DNA from: Lingula anatina
Lineage: Eukaryota; Brachiopoda; Lingulata; Lingulida; Lingulidae
Length of the DNA stretch: 64,000 nucleotides
Direction: 5' to 3'
NCBI RefSeq assembly: GCF_001039355.2
Contig: NW_019776113.1
Span: 656,037 to 720,036 of the forward strand
Below are positions 42,556-54,897 of the stretch, piece by piece (position 1 is the first letter of the stretch; every line of letters starts with the position of its first letter). A program made the translations under genes and the position numbers. The notes under the pieces were generated by a model, which saw only the letters and a list, made by a program, of their open reading frames with translations, had not been told where the DNA came from and searched no databases.

Positions 42556-45500
42556 GTTTAATAAATTACAGTACCAGAAGGCGATTCTGGACTCCTCCTA
42601 TGGCTTGAGGGTCTAGAAACTGAGACGACATCGACGGAAACGGAAGAGAGCTTGAGGGAATCGATTATGAAAGAAATGAGACAAAAATTCGCCGCAGCTA
42701 ATATCTGCACCGGGAGTTGCACGGTTAGTTAGAAAATAGTTACATCTCCAACAAAATTTAAATAAATTCGCAATTAACGATTATCTTACAATGATTATTT
42801 TTATTTATAAATGGGTGTAGTAGTCTTCCTGTAGGCTAACATATACGCCCAACTCAACGTGGTCAGGTTTGACGCTAGAGTGCAGCACATATGAAATGCA
42901 AGTAGTATAAATGTATTTCTCTATATGACAATCATGTATTAAATACCTATTTAATTAGATTACCGAAATCACGATTGAGGAATCAACGCGCTTGGTTCGC
43001 AGAGATGTAGTTCCCCAGGCACGGCTGTTCAATATTAAGGTAGCGTTGTATGCCGCTCCTCCGAAAGGATCTGTCACCAGTCAGCAGACAGCAAGAATAG
43101 AAATATCCAAGGCTCTTAAATCCTTAAAGTATGTAACATAAAGGGCCATTCTTACCTCATATTTCATGCATTAAGAAATACCTCACCTTTTTTCTCCTAC
43201 ACGTAAATACATACACTGTCTGCTCATGAAAGATTTACAATAACAGTGATAAGATACGGTAAAGGCCAATTCTTTCTCCTGTATGCCCCATGTATTGGTA
43301 CATTTGTCACGAAATAATGTTTTGTAGCATTCAGGCCGCTGCTTTGAAGCAAGCTATCGTATCTGGGTCGATTGTACTGCAAATAGGTGGAACACCTGCC
43401 AGGTTGAAAGGCAGCAACATCCGGGTATCCAAGCCATCTCTGACTTGTCTCTCAGGTTCCATAAGGAAAGGTTTCGATTGTTGTACGTATAGCCGATATT
43501 TTGACTTTCTTCGTCATTTTTCAAACAAAATATTACAGGAACTACATTTATTTCTAATAGTCATTTATTTATTTAATTTATAGCTTGTTTAGAGTCATCA
43601 GCATTATGTCGTTCTGCAGAACTGTTTTAAAAGTTCCAAACTATCATGTCGGTTTCTTTCAGTCACTTGTCCAGTGGGGACGTATCATAACAAGGATGAA
43701 AAGCAGTGTTCGTCATGTCCATTTGGTCAGTATCAGGACCAACCCGGTCAGATGTCCTGCAAAATGTGTCCGAATGGAACCACAACAGACAGATTAGGAA
43801 TCAGCAACGTCACGCACTGCAGAGGTGATTTTGATTTTAATTTGAAAATCAACACTACCGGTATCTAAGCCGAGTGACAAGACTTGCAGTTAAGTTACTG
43901 ACATAAGTTTGCCCAACTAGACTAAACGTACATGTCATAGCCTTTGGGTATTTTGGGTCATTAGACATAACTTGCATAACTTTGTTGTAATATAATGTGG
44001 TTCTGAAAATATGTTTTGTAAGCTCATTATCTGATGGATCTCTCACAGAGTACGAAGGATGTAACTGTGGAATACACCCGTGCAAACTAAATGGATCCAA
44101 GTTTGAATGCAGTTGTCTTCCTGGTTATGAAAACATCAATGGGACGTGCACAGGTAATGATAAATATCAACTTTTACATCATTTCATGAGATATTTTGAA
44201 AGACATATTATATATAATTATGTTTCATCGTAGAATTTTATGCGGTAATGTGAAACAAAAGGTTTAAAATCAAGGCGTATGTAACGTACGCTTTAACATA
44301 AACTAGTATAATTCGATCGAATAATTTTATTTTGAAAGCGACTGTGTCTTGATCATGAGCGGTTTGTTTTATTCTTCAGATATAGACGAATGCAATGGTG
44401 CCATATGTCCAGCAAATTCAAGATGTATCAATAAGGAGGGATCTTACAGGTGTGAATGTCTGCCTGGTTACGATGGAAACTACTGTACAGGTGCGCTTTC
44501 TTCTTTAATAAGTACATGTGTGTTGATTGTATAGAATTAAGGTTAAGTTGTTGTTTGAATGTCTTATCTCTTTAAACTATGGAAAAAAAATGAAAAACAA
44601 CGGAGCATTTTCAAATGTGATGTTGCTTTCAACCCTTTAATCATCATGAACTCAGTGGCATGACATTGGCGCGTTCTTTTCAGTTAACTACCTAATGTAT
44701 CTCGCAACTAACACTTTCGATACTACAGTTTAATTTTAATAGATCTAATTTGTTTGTTTATTTTATTGATAGATATCGATGAGTGCAAGTACACGGGTAG
44801 CTGCCCCGGCTCTGGAATGCAGTGCATTAACACCGTGGGAAGTTACACGTGCACGTGCCGTGCTGGTTACTATGGAAATAATTGCGGTAAGACTGCCTTT
44901 GGCATATCGTTGATTTGATATATGATGCAGCTGCATCTTTAGTGAAGACGAGATATAATTGCATCTTAATCTACTTTAGTCAGACATAAAATAATGCCAG
45001 AGTGCAACTTTTCTAATTGATTTAATATAACGATCGACAATATATAGAATCAGAGGAGATACTGATTCCTTGTCTTTTTTTTCTTTTAGACCAAAGGTGT
45101 CCCGATAAATTTATTGAAACAAGCACACGCTGTCTGTTTGTCTCGACAGCCTTGGTAACCCAAAGCAACGCGTCACAGCTGTGTGGGAGCGTCCATCCTA
45201 GTGCACACTTGGTGGACATTAAAGACAAAGTGAGCTACAAGACAGTCATCAGATACCTACATCCCCCAAACTCTTACTGGATGGGTATGTAGGTTTGGTA
45301 TTTGAAGTATGGCTCATATTTTTAATTTCTCAGTTTGTGGCAATTATCGCAATGTTCATATCCCATAAAATTTCATTAGATATTTCCAAAAAAAGTTAAA
45401 ACTTTTGTATATTTCACTTTCTGAAATAATTTTTAGCTTTCAATCAAAGTTTAGAGAGAACATTTTACTTGATCAGGCTAAATCGTGTCACACTTCAAGT

Positions 45501-45773
45501 TCTTTTAAATAACGCATCAGTAGGTAACTTGATATTTTATTAATACCAGGTCTTAACGACAGACATCAAGAAGGAACGTTTGTTTACAGTGACGGAAGCA
45601 AGGTTGCCACCCTGTACAACGAATGGGGTACAGGCCTGGCCACCCCCGCGTCCAATGACCGCACCAAAAACTGTGCAGTGATAGATGGAAACGCAGCTTT
45701 CAATTGGAGGGTCGTCCCTTGTGATAATTTAAACTTCGCTATATGCGAGCTTGATAAAGTGTGGTCCAAATAA
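38100..45773 (+). CDS. secreted lectin D: CTLD-3xTSP1-3xCCP-unassigned-GCC2/3-3xEGF-CTLD
   Basis: Seventeen exons: 38100-38352, 38597-38821, 39437-39604, 39895-40074, 40385-40558, 40775-40948, 41408-41584, 41938-42162, 42303-42454, 42959-43128, 43328-43482, 43663-43824, 44049-44153, 44380-44490, 44773-44886, 45090-45284, 45550-45773; 987 aa. In order: signal peptide and CTLD1 with EPN (LEPNHAFG) but no WND; TSP1 repeats ([30 protein letters not shown]); CCP modules, the third long and atypical; a 159-codon segment rich in helix then strand that I cannot assign; a GCC2/GCC3-type cysteine module ([18 protein letters not shown]); one EGF and two DIDEC calcium-binding EGFs with the hydroxylation consensus [10 protein letters not shown]; and a final CTLD without EPN. 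The order CCP..GCC2/3..EGF recalls SVEP1-like proteins. Introns are phase 1 except around the 159-codon segment. The intron after 39604 has a GC donor. An extra copy of exon 9 (42572-42723) is probably an assembly duplicate. Confidence 0.9.
40251..40280 (+). pseudogene. truncated TSP1 exon in a gene D intron
   Basis: After an AG acceptor the sequence reads [10 protein letters not shown] and then a stop: the first ten residues of a TSP1 exon. The intron sequence before it (GTCTTAATCGA..ATCACTAGCATCT) is repeated before the intact exon at 40385. A unit of intron plus exon was duplicated and one exon later lost its body. Confidence 0.65.
41650..41720. repeat. (CT)n(AT)n microsatellite and 38-bp tandem duplication in gene D
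   Basis: A CT run passes into an AT run. Directly after it, ACTCTCTTTTGGTCTGC with the following ATTTATTTACT is repeated in tandem (about 41719-41795). Confidence 0.8.
42260..42770 (+). repeat. near-identical duplication of exon 9 of gene D across a single N
   Basis: About 42260-42500 and 42550-42770 match except for a few substitutions. Three fall within the exon copies (42303-42454 and 42572-42723), two of them changing residues (L/S and I/S). Between them lies one N (42502) and an (AT)n run. Exon 9 goes from phase 1 to phase 0 (152 bp), so including both copies would break the frame. Two alleles placed in tandem is the most likely cause. Confidence 0.85.
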
Positions 45774-45924
45774 ACATTGTCGTTGCCGAAATTACAATTT
45801 ATATTTAAAAAAACGCAAAATTACCAAAATTTTATTTTTATCACTAAGCTCAAATCCCCTATCTGAAGTTTTTGATTTGCAAATACCTTTTTGTTTTCCA
45901 ACTGAAAACAAATGTTTGATGCTT

Positions 45925-45930
45925 AATAAA
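45925..45930 (+). promoter_or_regulatory. polyadenylation signal of gene D
   Basis: AATAAA lies about 150 bp after the stop codon. The surrounding 3' flank is partly conserved in copy E (about 51060-51130). Confidence 0.5.
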
Positions 45931-47389
45931 GTTAGTAATCATCCTCACACAATTACCATGGACAATAGTACAATAAATAATGCACTTAAAATCGCTGTCT
46001 GAAACTTGTTTGTTCCGCACGTGGATAGTGCTTGTGAACATACGTGTCTAATAATCTTACATATAACAGTATTATATCAACACCCACGTTGTAAACAATG
46101 AATTAAGAAGTTATCTATGGAAAGCTATTATCATTATCCATTATTCTTGATGTACGAATTATTTAAGTCAAATCCATAGGTAAAAACAAAATCATTTTAT
46201 ACTAATCGGTGATCTTGAAAGATATAATAAATAATTTCTAGAAACAAAAAAGGGTTAATTGGTCAAAATAAATCTCTGTGATGACGGAAGATTATACAAT
46301 CTAGGAAGGAATGCAATAAATCTTGTTAGAATTTTAATAAACTGTAGCAATTTGTTCTTAGTGTTCTCTTGGATCAATCTAACACAAATATTGGTTTTAT
46401 GACCTCTGGGGTTATCGGTAGCAGTGGCATGTACATGGTCCAATTACCAAGTAGAAACACGTGAACAAGTGTCCTCCGAAATGGGCCAATCTAATACAAA
46501 CAGAGATTTTACGGCCTCATGGCCTTGTGGGTCGTCGCTGATCAAAGGTACGAGGTGATGTAAGTTGCACCCCGTAAACAAGCACGCTATAACTGATAAT
46601 TTTTGTGTGCGCTATATGAGTGAATCTTTTCGGAAATTTTCCTGATTCTCCTCAAAAGGTAATATAAGTTTCTTTGGACCTAGAAAGGTTTGCTCCTATA
46701 AAATTTTCAGTCGATTCAGGCTCCAGTAGTGCCCTAAAGCAAAAACGTACGTGACTGCCACTTTCATAACTTTGAGCACCGATAAATATTCAAGATGTCC
46801 GCCAATTCCAATACAATATACTTCTTTGTATGTGAAGGGCCCTTGCAAGGTCTTAGTTGATATCACCAAACAAAAAATTATCTTAATGGAAGTTCTGTTA
46901 CTTTATGGAATCATGTATGTAACTTTTGTCAAAATAAAAAGATCAGCCATCTGTCAAAAATAACACATTATTCTCTAAATTTGACTTAAAACAAATTATT
47001 TCATTTTATAGACATAATAAAGAGCTATAAGTACAGTTTTTAAAAGTTTTGCATTCATGTGCAATCTTTGAGTATTCTAAAATATTTACAATATGGCCAT
47101 CATTTTTCATTCTCACTTTTCAGTCACATGTTTGAACACAGTACTGCGTACGAGCTCTCCGTTCTGCAAACAATGAAGGACGTGTCCAGTCGTTTTTGTT
47201 TTTTTTTTTCATTTGTAAAGTGGATGGAAAGGATTATTAGAGACATGTCATAGTAAAACACTCTTCTTTTAAACACAATATGTTTACTTGTTAAAAGTGG
47301 TTCTTACATGCAATTGCATGTTTTTTGTAATAGCAACGAGTAACGTGAGAAATGCCCTAAGACGAAAACGTTCACCAATTGAAAAAAGG
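45931..47389. other. spacer between gene D and pseudogene E
   Basis: Non-coding. The part at about 46380-46540 is a single copy of the roughly 140-bp unit that is tandemly repeated at 51678-51960 downstream of E, which shows that the 3' flank was duplicated with the gene. Confidence 0.5.
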
Positions 47390-50300
47390 AAATGGAGCCT
47401 GGGGAGCCTGGGCATCATGGAGCACGTGTTCAGTAACGTGCGGTTATCAAGGTCTGAGGTCCCGCACTTGTCTGTGTGATAACCCAGCACCTGTTTTAGG
47501 CGGTAAACCCTGCCTTGGAGATTACCAACAAAGTAAAGTGTGTTATCCTCCGCAGTGTCCCAGTAAGTAGGCTGCTGACAGGTTATCTCCGCTGAGATTT
47601 CATATCTGCAGTCAGATGTTATATGCTATGAATGCTTGCTTAGTACTTTTATTTATATGGCTAAAATTTAAGATATAATTTAACAAACCATTTTCAAATC
47701 TTTGATTTCTCAAATGGGGTATTGCTATGCTTTGATAATGCACTATTACTCATAATGGTTGTCATACATGTATCAGTTTTGGAGTTAGGGGGTGTCATGG
47801 GGGTCCTGCCCCCCCCCCCTTCGGTTTCTAGTAAAATAAATCACACCAGTGTTCCCCTCTTGATATCCGAATTTTGAAGAGCTGAATCATAGTTCTAAAC
47901 TGCATCAAATGACACTATTTGCCCTCCAAAACACCGAAATCCACCCACACATTGTGTAATTATATATGCCACTTTCATAAAAAAATCCTTTCGTCTTGTT
48001 TTAATGCATTTATCACTGTATTTTATGTTAGACACAACTACATTTTCATTACAGCTTGTCAAGTACACAATGTCCCTGGGGCCATGAGCTCGGTAGCTGC
48101 TGCAAGAATAAATTAAAATGAATACGTTAGGTATTACTGTCTACCAGAATACAAACTGGTCAGCGGAAGTCTGATAAGAAAATGTCAGGCTAACGGTGCT
48201 TTAACAATGAGGAGCCACATTGCAAAAGTAAGTAAAAACTAAATTTTAAGTTATAACTAAACTATCATTACTCTTACACAGATAATTGCATGGAAATATT
48301 ATGAAAACTCTCGCAAAACAAGGGTACCAGATTTAAACACTTTGAATAAGACAGACAATGGACTTTATATGAATGAAAAACAACGCAGTATTTTTTTTTC
48401 ATAAAATTTAAATAGGCTGATTTAAACCTTCTTCATGTTTTCGAACTTATGAAAGCAAAAAGTATAATTGAAACACAGGAATAATAGATATCTAAACTAC
48501 CCCATTGATTAAAACGCCTTAAGTAGTGTATGCCACTAGACAAACATAACTGTTCTTTGTTTGAATATCTAATTTTTCTCTTTTGTACTTCGGTTATGTT
48601 TACCGGGGTATCTTAATTTTTAAGTCTCGTCCGTGACAGAAGATTACAGACGTTCACTTGAAGCGCGTGTTTTTTTTTTTAATTTTAATTTTTGGTTTTT
48701 AACAATCGAAACTAGTGTTAGAAATGATTATTTTAACATTTCTAGAATGCTGTGGAAAGGCACGTTACATCGTGAACGGTTATCCCAACACGTCTGACAC
48801 CTTGTGCTACGGTGACCACGTCAGTTATCGGTGCGACAGAGGTTACAAGTCCTCAAACAGCACGCCTATTACCTGCTTGTCACCCTACGAATGGAAGTAC
48901 ATACCCCTGCCTAAATGTGAACGTAAGAGACGTCTATTTACCAGGTTAACATATCCGACTCACGATTTCCCGCATGTCTTTCTCTCTCGGTTTTGATGGT
49001 TTATTTATTCATTTTATGTAACTTATTTTCCCATATGTTGATTGAATAGTGGCTTAATACTTACGTCACCATATCAAGGGAAGTACAATAGCCTTACCTA
49101 AATGTGCACGTACAGGGGTAAGATAACATAATTTTGTATACCATTTTGTCTATTTATTGCATAATAATTATTCCACGACGCATTGTTAGGTCTCTTCTTA
49201 TGTTCATTAGATTGTCGTTTTTTAATTGTTCTAATTTCTTTACATATAATTGGATTAGATTTTACACGAATAACGTGTATTAATATTTTTTCTAATATAG
49301 AACATCAAGGAATTCATCCAAATCGATAATCATTGACACCTGAACTAATTTATTTCACAACTTCAGCCGATGGAGGATGCGACTCGGCTGATATTGCAGC
49401 TCCACAAGACGGATATAAGGCATGTTCTGGAGACGAACTAGACAAAGTGTGCTACATGCATTGTTCCAGTGGACTGCAATATACAGGGGGACATGATTTG
49501 TTTGAGTGCAGCGTAAAGACTGGATGGGTATGGAAAGTGCGTCTACAAGGTGGGACCAGCTATATGCCCAGCAGTATAGGAGTGTGTCAAGGTAAGAAAT
49601 GTAATAATAATAATAGGCCATGTAAAAAGTTGATGTTAAATGTTGCCCCTTCCTTTGAGAAAGAATTTATAAAGTGGATTAAAAACGCAATTCAAATTTT
49701 ACCAATTTGGATGGAAAGTACTATTTCTGCTTTATTGATCTCTGTGTTCTCGGTGCAACCATGAGTATTGAAAAATAAGTTGATATTGTCGATATTTTTC
49801 AGTTTCGGATAAACTGTCGGATCTTATTAAGTTGCTAATGGGTCTTGACCTGAGTACAGCCTCCCCAGGGCCGGACGCCGCATTGAGAGAAAAGATCAAA
49901 GGTGAAATGGTGAAAAGGCTGCTGGCTGAAAATATTTGCTCATATCCTTGCAAGGTACATGGTCAAAACAATTTTGCTGTTTGAAAAATGGAAGGTCTTT
50001 TATTGTTGTGAAACACATGGCATTAATTAAGCAAAAATATAACGCTAACAAAAATGGCTCGCTTGATAAAGTAGTAAGAGCGCATGCAACAGCGAACTAA
50101 TAAATCCGCGGATGAAATATGGCGTACCCACTTGATTGTCTGTTGCGTATTCCCCGCGATCTATTCAGTGTCTTATCGGGAAATAAGCGGCAAGCATCCA
50201 AGTGGGTTGACCATATTTGATCCACGGGTCAGTTTGTCCGTTGTTCTGAATGCGCTCTAAGTCATCAAGGTACATGAAGCGGATACGCAGGTACAGTTAC

Positions 50301-50975
50301 TACCTAAATTGTCAAAGAAACTAACACATATGTTGAAATAAGACACTGTTTAAAGATGCATACAAAGTCAATTTTTTGTCACAAAAACCAACCAAATGCC
50401 AGCATATAGTTTCAAGTAGTATAACTAAGAGAATTACCAAAAGGCATTGTTTAATTTTACTCGAAAATGATGTTTGAACAGATTTTTCTGCTGGCATTCT
50501 AAGCTGTATGTCAATGGGGCAGGAAAGTAGGTCACGAAAGTAGGTTAAATATACAACCATAAATTTAAAGAAAGGGGCAGTCTAAAGGTCTTTTATGGCT
50601 GATCGAGTGATCTATTCAGTTTATCCCTTAGCATGTCGAATTTATTTGAGTCATATAAGAATCCAGTAGAAGTGGTTTACATGTGTTACTGGGAATCCAC
50701 GCTCCACCGATGCTCGGTTCGTATGTACCTTTAAGTTTTATCAATATACAACATGTTAATAGCCCAATTTTCTTTGGATATAGATACAAAATTTTGAGAT
50801 AGAACAAGCTCATGGATACGTAAATTGAAGATCCGCTGGGGTACAGGCCTGTCCACTCCTGCGTCCAATGACCGCACCAAGAACTGTGCAGTGATGGATG
50901 GAAATAAGCTTTCTTGTGGAGGGTAGTCACTTGTGATGAATTAAACTATGCTGTATGCGAGCTTGATAAAGTGTG
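47390..50975 (+). pseudogene. decayed long-form lectin copy E
   Basis: Recognisable exons follow the gene D/F order but many are missing. A TSP1 exon (about 47390-47562; WGAWASWSTC, CSVTCG) is intact. The first CCP (48056-48232) has an in-frame TAA after AAARIN and a later frameshift. The second CCP (48746-48922), third CCP-like exon (49367-49591) and exon 9 equivalent (49803-49954; ending NICSYPCK) are intact with good splice sites. The signal-peptide/CTLD1 exons, GCC2/3, EGFs and first half of CTLD2 are absent. A frameshifted scrap of the last CTLD exon (about 50838-50975; [13 protein letters not shown]) remains. Intact middle exons could still be spliced into a neighbouring transcript. Confidence 0.8.
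47774..47945. mobile_element. short inverted-repeat element, family 1 copy 3 (reverse)
   Basis: The reverse complement shares the core CTGAATCATAGTTCTAAACTGCATC..AATGACAC and the poly-C/poly-G tract with the elements at 9006-9267 and 9750-9977. It lies in an intron of pseudogene E and is somewhat truncated. Confidence 0.6.
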
Positions 50976-51677
50976 ATCAAAACAAACACTGACATTGTAA
51001 TAATAGTTAAGATACCCCAGTATCACCAAAATATTATTCAGTCACTAACGGCAAAAACAGTCCAAATCTTTTGATTTGCAAATCCTTTTATTGTTTTCCA
51101 ACTGAAAACAAATGTTTGATGATGATTATTAATTATGGACATTATCATCATAATGGACACAATTTCAGTGAATAATAGTACAATAAAGAATACACTATAA
51201 ATTGCTGTCTGAAATTTGTTGGCTCCTCACAATGGGTACGTTATAGAAAATGGAATGTAGCGCCTGTGAAAACACGTGTCCCTATATGACAATCAATATT
51301 AATCTCACATAACTAGCTGTCTAATATCAACACGCACGTTGTAAACAATGACTTTGGGAGATCCTTTAGGAAAATATTATCATTATATCCATTCCACTTG
51401 TTTCAAAATGCCTTATCATGTAAGTCAAATTCATGGGTAAAACCATGGTGATTTTGATACAATAGATAATTTCTACAATTAAAAAGGTGTTAGCTGGTCA
51501 AAAAGGTAACGTTATTTACATAAAGTATCTATTTACATAAAATTATCCAGTTAAGAAAGACAGGCAATGAACCTTGTTTTGAAAAATTCAGATGAATTGT
51601 GGCAATTTCAACATCAATCTGAATCGTATTTGCACTAAGTGCTCTCTTCAGTCAGTTGAGGAGATGACACGTAAATG

Positions 51678-51960
51678 GGTTATTAGTAGCACTATACTTG
51701 CACATGGTCCAATGACCAAGTATTAAGACGTGGACTCGTGTCCTCCGAAATGGGTCAATTTATTACAAACGTTGGTCTTATGGCCTCAAGACCTCGTGGG
51801 TAAACGGTAGCACTCATATGCACATGGCCCAATGACCAAGTATTTTAATATGTTAAAACACGTGGACTCGTGTCTTCCGAAATGGGTCAATCTCATACAA
51901 ACACTGGCCTCATGACCTCGTGAGTCGTGGCTGGTCAAAGGTACATGTACGAGGGGATAT
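51678..51960. repeat. tandem repeat, about two units of roughly 125-145 bp
   Basis: Each unit contains GCACATGG.CCAATGACCAAGT, CGTGGACTCGTGTC.TCCGAAATGGGTCAAT and GGCCTCA.GACCTCGTG. The gene D flank has one unit (about 46385-46540). Confidence 0.75.
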
Positions 51961-52242
51961 TAACTGAAACCCATAAACAAACGTGAGATAACTGATAATT
52001 CATGATAAGATTGCGCTGTAAGAATGAATCGTTTCGGAATTTTGTCTGATTTTCCTCAAAAGGTAACATAATTTGCTTAGACAAAGATAGATTGCAATCT
52101 GCTCTTCTACTTCTGTCACCTGCCATGTTGTGTTTAAGGAATTATTGTAAATGTGAAATTAAAGGAACTGTTTATTAAATACTTTAAAAACCAGTGCATT
52201 TTAAACAATGTATGCACTTTACCCTTCAAGACCGTGTGTTCT

Positions 52243-52280
52243 ACCTAAGATCTAATAAACGGATATATTAGATCTTAGGT
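52243..52280. repeat. 15-bp-stem hairpin
   Basis: ACCTAAGATCTAATA is followed after 8 bp by its exact reverse complement. No gene lies nearby, so a role is unknown. Confidence 0.7.
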
Positions 52281-52549
52281 TCTACTAAGAGCCATATGCG
52301 TCTTTTGGACGGGTACTATTCTAGAAATGCATAATATTAAACGCTAAGAAACGCTACGCATTACCGCAGAGAAAATATAGCTTTACAAAATGTAATAATA
52401 ACGGAAAGAGCGATTTCAAGTAAATAAGCACATAAAAGAGTTGCAATTGCAAAAGAAAAGTAAAAAAGACTGATGTAAGCTTCAAATTCCGGAAGCCCTG
52501 CAAATTCAATAAACATCCAAAATGCTCTAACACCTTGCCTGCATTTCAC

Positions 52550-52719
52550 TGAATGGTGTGTGGGAGCCTGGCGAAGTTGGAGCAGCTGTTCGATAGCCTG
52601 TCGTTCAGTTCAACGCTTTAGTTCTTGTATCTGTGATAACCCCGCACCAAAGGGAGCAGGTGCCCTCCGCAGTGACCTTGACCGACAAAGGGAGCAGTGT
52701 CACTATAGCGCCTGTCCAG
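52550..52719 (+). pseudogene. TSP1 exon with lost acceptor and shifted frame
   Basis: It reads GAWRSWSSCSIACRSVQRFSSC, CDNPAPKGAGA and QREQCHYSACPG, a TSP1 repeat. Where intact paralogues have TTTCAG|TAAATGG, this has TTTCAC|TGAATGG, so the AG acceptor is gone. The segment is 170 bp, not a multiple of three, and has extra bases near its start. The possible donor is GC (CCAG|GCATGT). It is probably not spliced. Confidence 0.65.
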
Positions 52720-53481
52720 GCATGTGCATGACTTATCTATACTGGCCATAAGTTAGCAATTAACCGAGTTATACCGTAGCTCCGTAGCTCCTAGTCGCAT
52801 ATTTATGCCGTTGTGTTTTTTCCTTGAGTTGCATCATGTGCAAACTCAAAGGATGCACTGTTTTTCTTCAACGATAATTCAATATGAAAAAACGTCATAA
52901 TCGCCCAATTTTCACCATTTAAACGGGCCACAATTAACATGGTTATTAAATCTAAGTTAACACTGTATGTTCCGCCCATCTGTCGCCCTAAACATTGTAA
53001 TAAATTTCCATCAAATTCGCAAATCGTTTAAATACAGGAAGTGACATATTTATTGAGTAAAAAATGCTGAACTCCTAAGCTTTTTTTAGACCAAAATGTT
53101 CTAACAGATTTATGCAAAGTGACGATGATTGGTATCTAATTTTGGACAACATGGTGAATTTAGAAATGCTACTGAACTTTGTAAAACTAATTATTTACAA
53201 TCTTATGTTGACTAAAATATTTTTTGCGCTTTAGGGTTCGAACCTACATGAAGGGAAATTCATTTATGGGGATGTTTGTGAATCACATGTTCAATTGAAT
53301 CAAAGCGGGAGTCTAGATCTTAAACAAAAAATTGTTTTGCATACATGGAAGCTGTGTTCCAAACATTAAAATTCAGATATAATTTTTTTAGTTATTTTTC
53401 TATAGTAATAATGAAAAATGTCCATGCTTGATTTCAATGATTTGTTGAATAAATGCTTTTAGGTATATTTGGTTCATCTGT

Positions 53482-53687
53482 CAGTGTAACACCGTGTTTG
53501 AATCCTTTTTTATCATACAGAGCTACAGATATAACATTGGTATGCAGCTGAACATTTTATAAACTTGCCGGGGATATTGCTACAGGATTTGACTTCTTTG
53601 AAAAGTGGTAACTGGCAGTCAAAAGACAATGGTAAAAATAGCCAGCACTGTCTCTCTCGTTCTCACTGATTGCTCATTATCACAACA
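53482..53687. repeat. dispersed repeat, copy 2
   Basis: Similar to 9531-9752, from CAGTGTAACACCGTGTTTGAATC through the CTCTCTC tract to CATTATCACAAC. Confidence 0.6.
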
Positions 53688-53914
53688 CCAATGCGTATAA
53701 TCACCTTCGTCTCTTGGAAAGCTTAAGTATTTTTAGAGCCCGTTCCCATTCCAAATCGACATATTTCATTATTCAAACCGTTTTGAACAGTGACATAGAA
53801 AAAAAAATCTTGGTTGCAAAATGCGTTACATTTGCGAAATGTGTGTTTCTAGATTTTCTTTAATGCAAAGTGCGTTGCAGTTGCAAAAAAATTCGTTCGA
53901 TTGGAACATGCAGC

Positions 53915-54264
53915 TCCACAGGGGTTATCCGGCTACGAGAACTATAGCGATGTCCTGAGCTGCAGGTCACCTCACAGCTGCTTAAACTTCCCCAGGTTTC
54001 CCATAAACCATTTAGTCAGATACGGGCACGTTGTAAGGCATTTTGGATGTTTATTGAAAGTTTCTTCCGGAATTTCAAACTTACGTCTAGTACCTGTAGT
54101 AGCGCCGCATTTTGCAAATGAACACATTTTGAAACAATTTGCAAAGTGCGCGCGGTATCAAGATGCGGCTCTACAACCCGCACCAAAGGAATCGCCCCCC
54201 CCCTCCTCTGCAGTGACCTTGACAAACAATGTAAGTGAGCACTGTCACCAAGGGGTCTGTCCAG
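53915..54264. pseudogene. TSP1 exon with its first half inverted (copy 2)
   Basis: The minus strand at about 53915-54000 reads WGSLSSCEVTCSSGHRYSSR. The plus strand at about 54170-54264 reads a decayed second half ending EHCHQGVCPG at a GTATGT donor. The layout and the spacer sequence (GTAAGGCATTTTGGATGTTTA) match 37130-37461, so the inversion predates the duplication that made genes D and F. Confidence 0.65.
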
Positions 54265-54805
54265 GTATGTGAAATAGCCAAACTGGGGAAGATTTAACCA
54301 AGTTACGGTTCCCAGGTCAGTTACCTGCTAATAGAGCTCCCAGTCTTTGTTATTGTTGTTAAACGTGATGTTTCCTTTGAGAATGACCAGTTGATTCTAC
54401 TGCCATTGATATTTATTTAAGTTTTCCCGAATAAAGATCATCTAGCACATGCATTAAATGTAACAATACATGTAAATTGTACAGTATACAGCGGTACTCT
54501 CCCTCTCTCTCATTCGATAACTGATAAACCACAAAACAAAACATCTGTTTTGATTTATCATTTTAAGTTGTTTAGACCTGTTTGTTATACATCATTGGTA
54601 ACAAGTATGTGTTTTAGTGAATTACTATACTAATAACGTACAGTATATTCTACTTTTACTGGTGTAAATATGCTTTAAGAATGGTTTCGCATGACTTTAT
54701 TTTGCACATCATACCATCAGGTGCACACCTTTTATCCCAGGGTCGCTAGAAATGACGCATGTAAATACTTCTGTTAATATCCCACGTTAGCTGCCAAAGA
54801 AATAG
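54265..54805. other. upstream region of gene F
   Basis: Non-coding and clearly homologous to 37462-38018 upstream of gene D, including TAGACCTGTTTGTTATA and CATCATACCATCAGGTGCAC. The promoter was therefore duplicated with the gene. Confidence 0.6.
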
Positions 54806-54813
54806 TATAAATA
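54806..54813 (+). promoter_or_regulatory. TATA box of lectin gene F
   Basis: TATAAATA lies 92 bp before the ATG at 54898 in AGTATAAATACAGAGC, shared with gene D. Confidence 0.65.
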
Positions 54814-54897
54814 CAGAGCTTCAGCACTGGGATACACAAGGATACCACTGAGATACATTTTATTGGTTTAGAGTCCTGTATACAGAATCGTTTAGGG

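Larger units (their letters stand above)
50976..52549. other. 3' flank of pseudogene E and spacer
   Basis: The first 900 bp are a diverged copy of the gene D 3' flank. It includes a tandem repeat (51678-51960) and a hairpin (52243-52280). No exon is supported. Confidence 0.5.
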
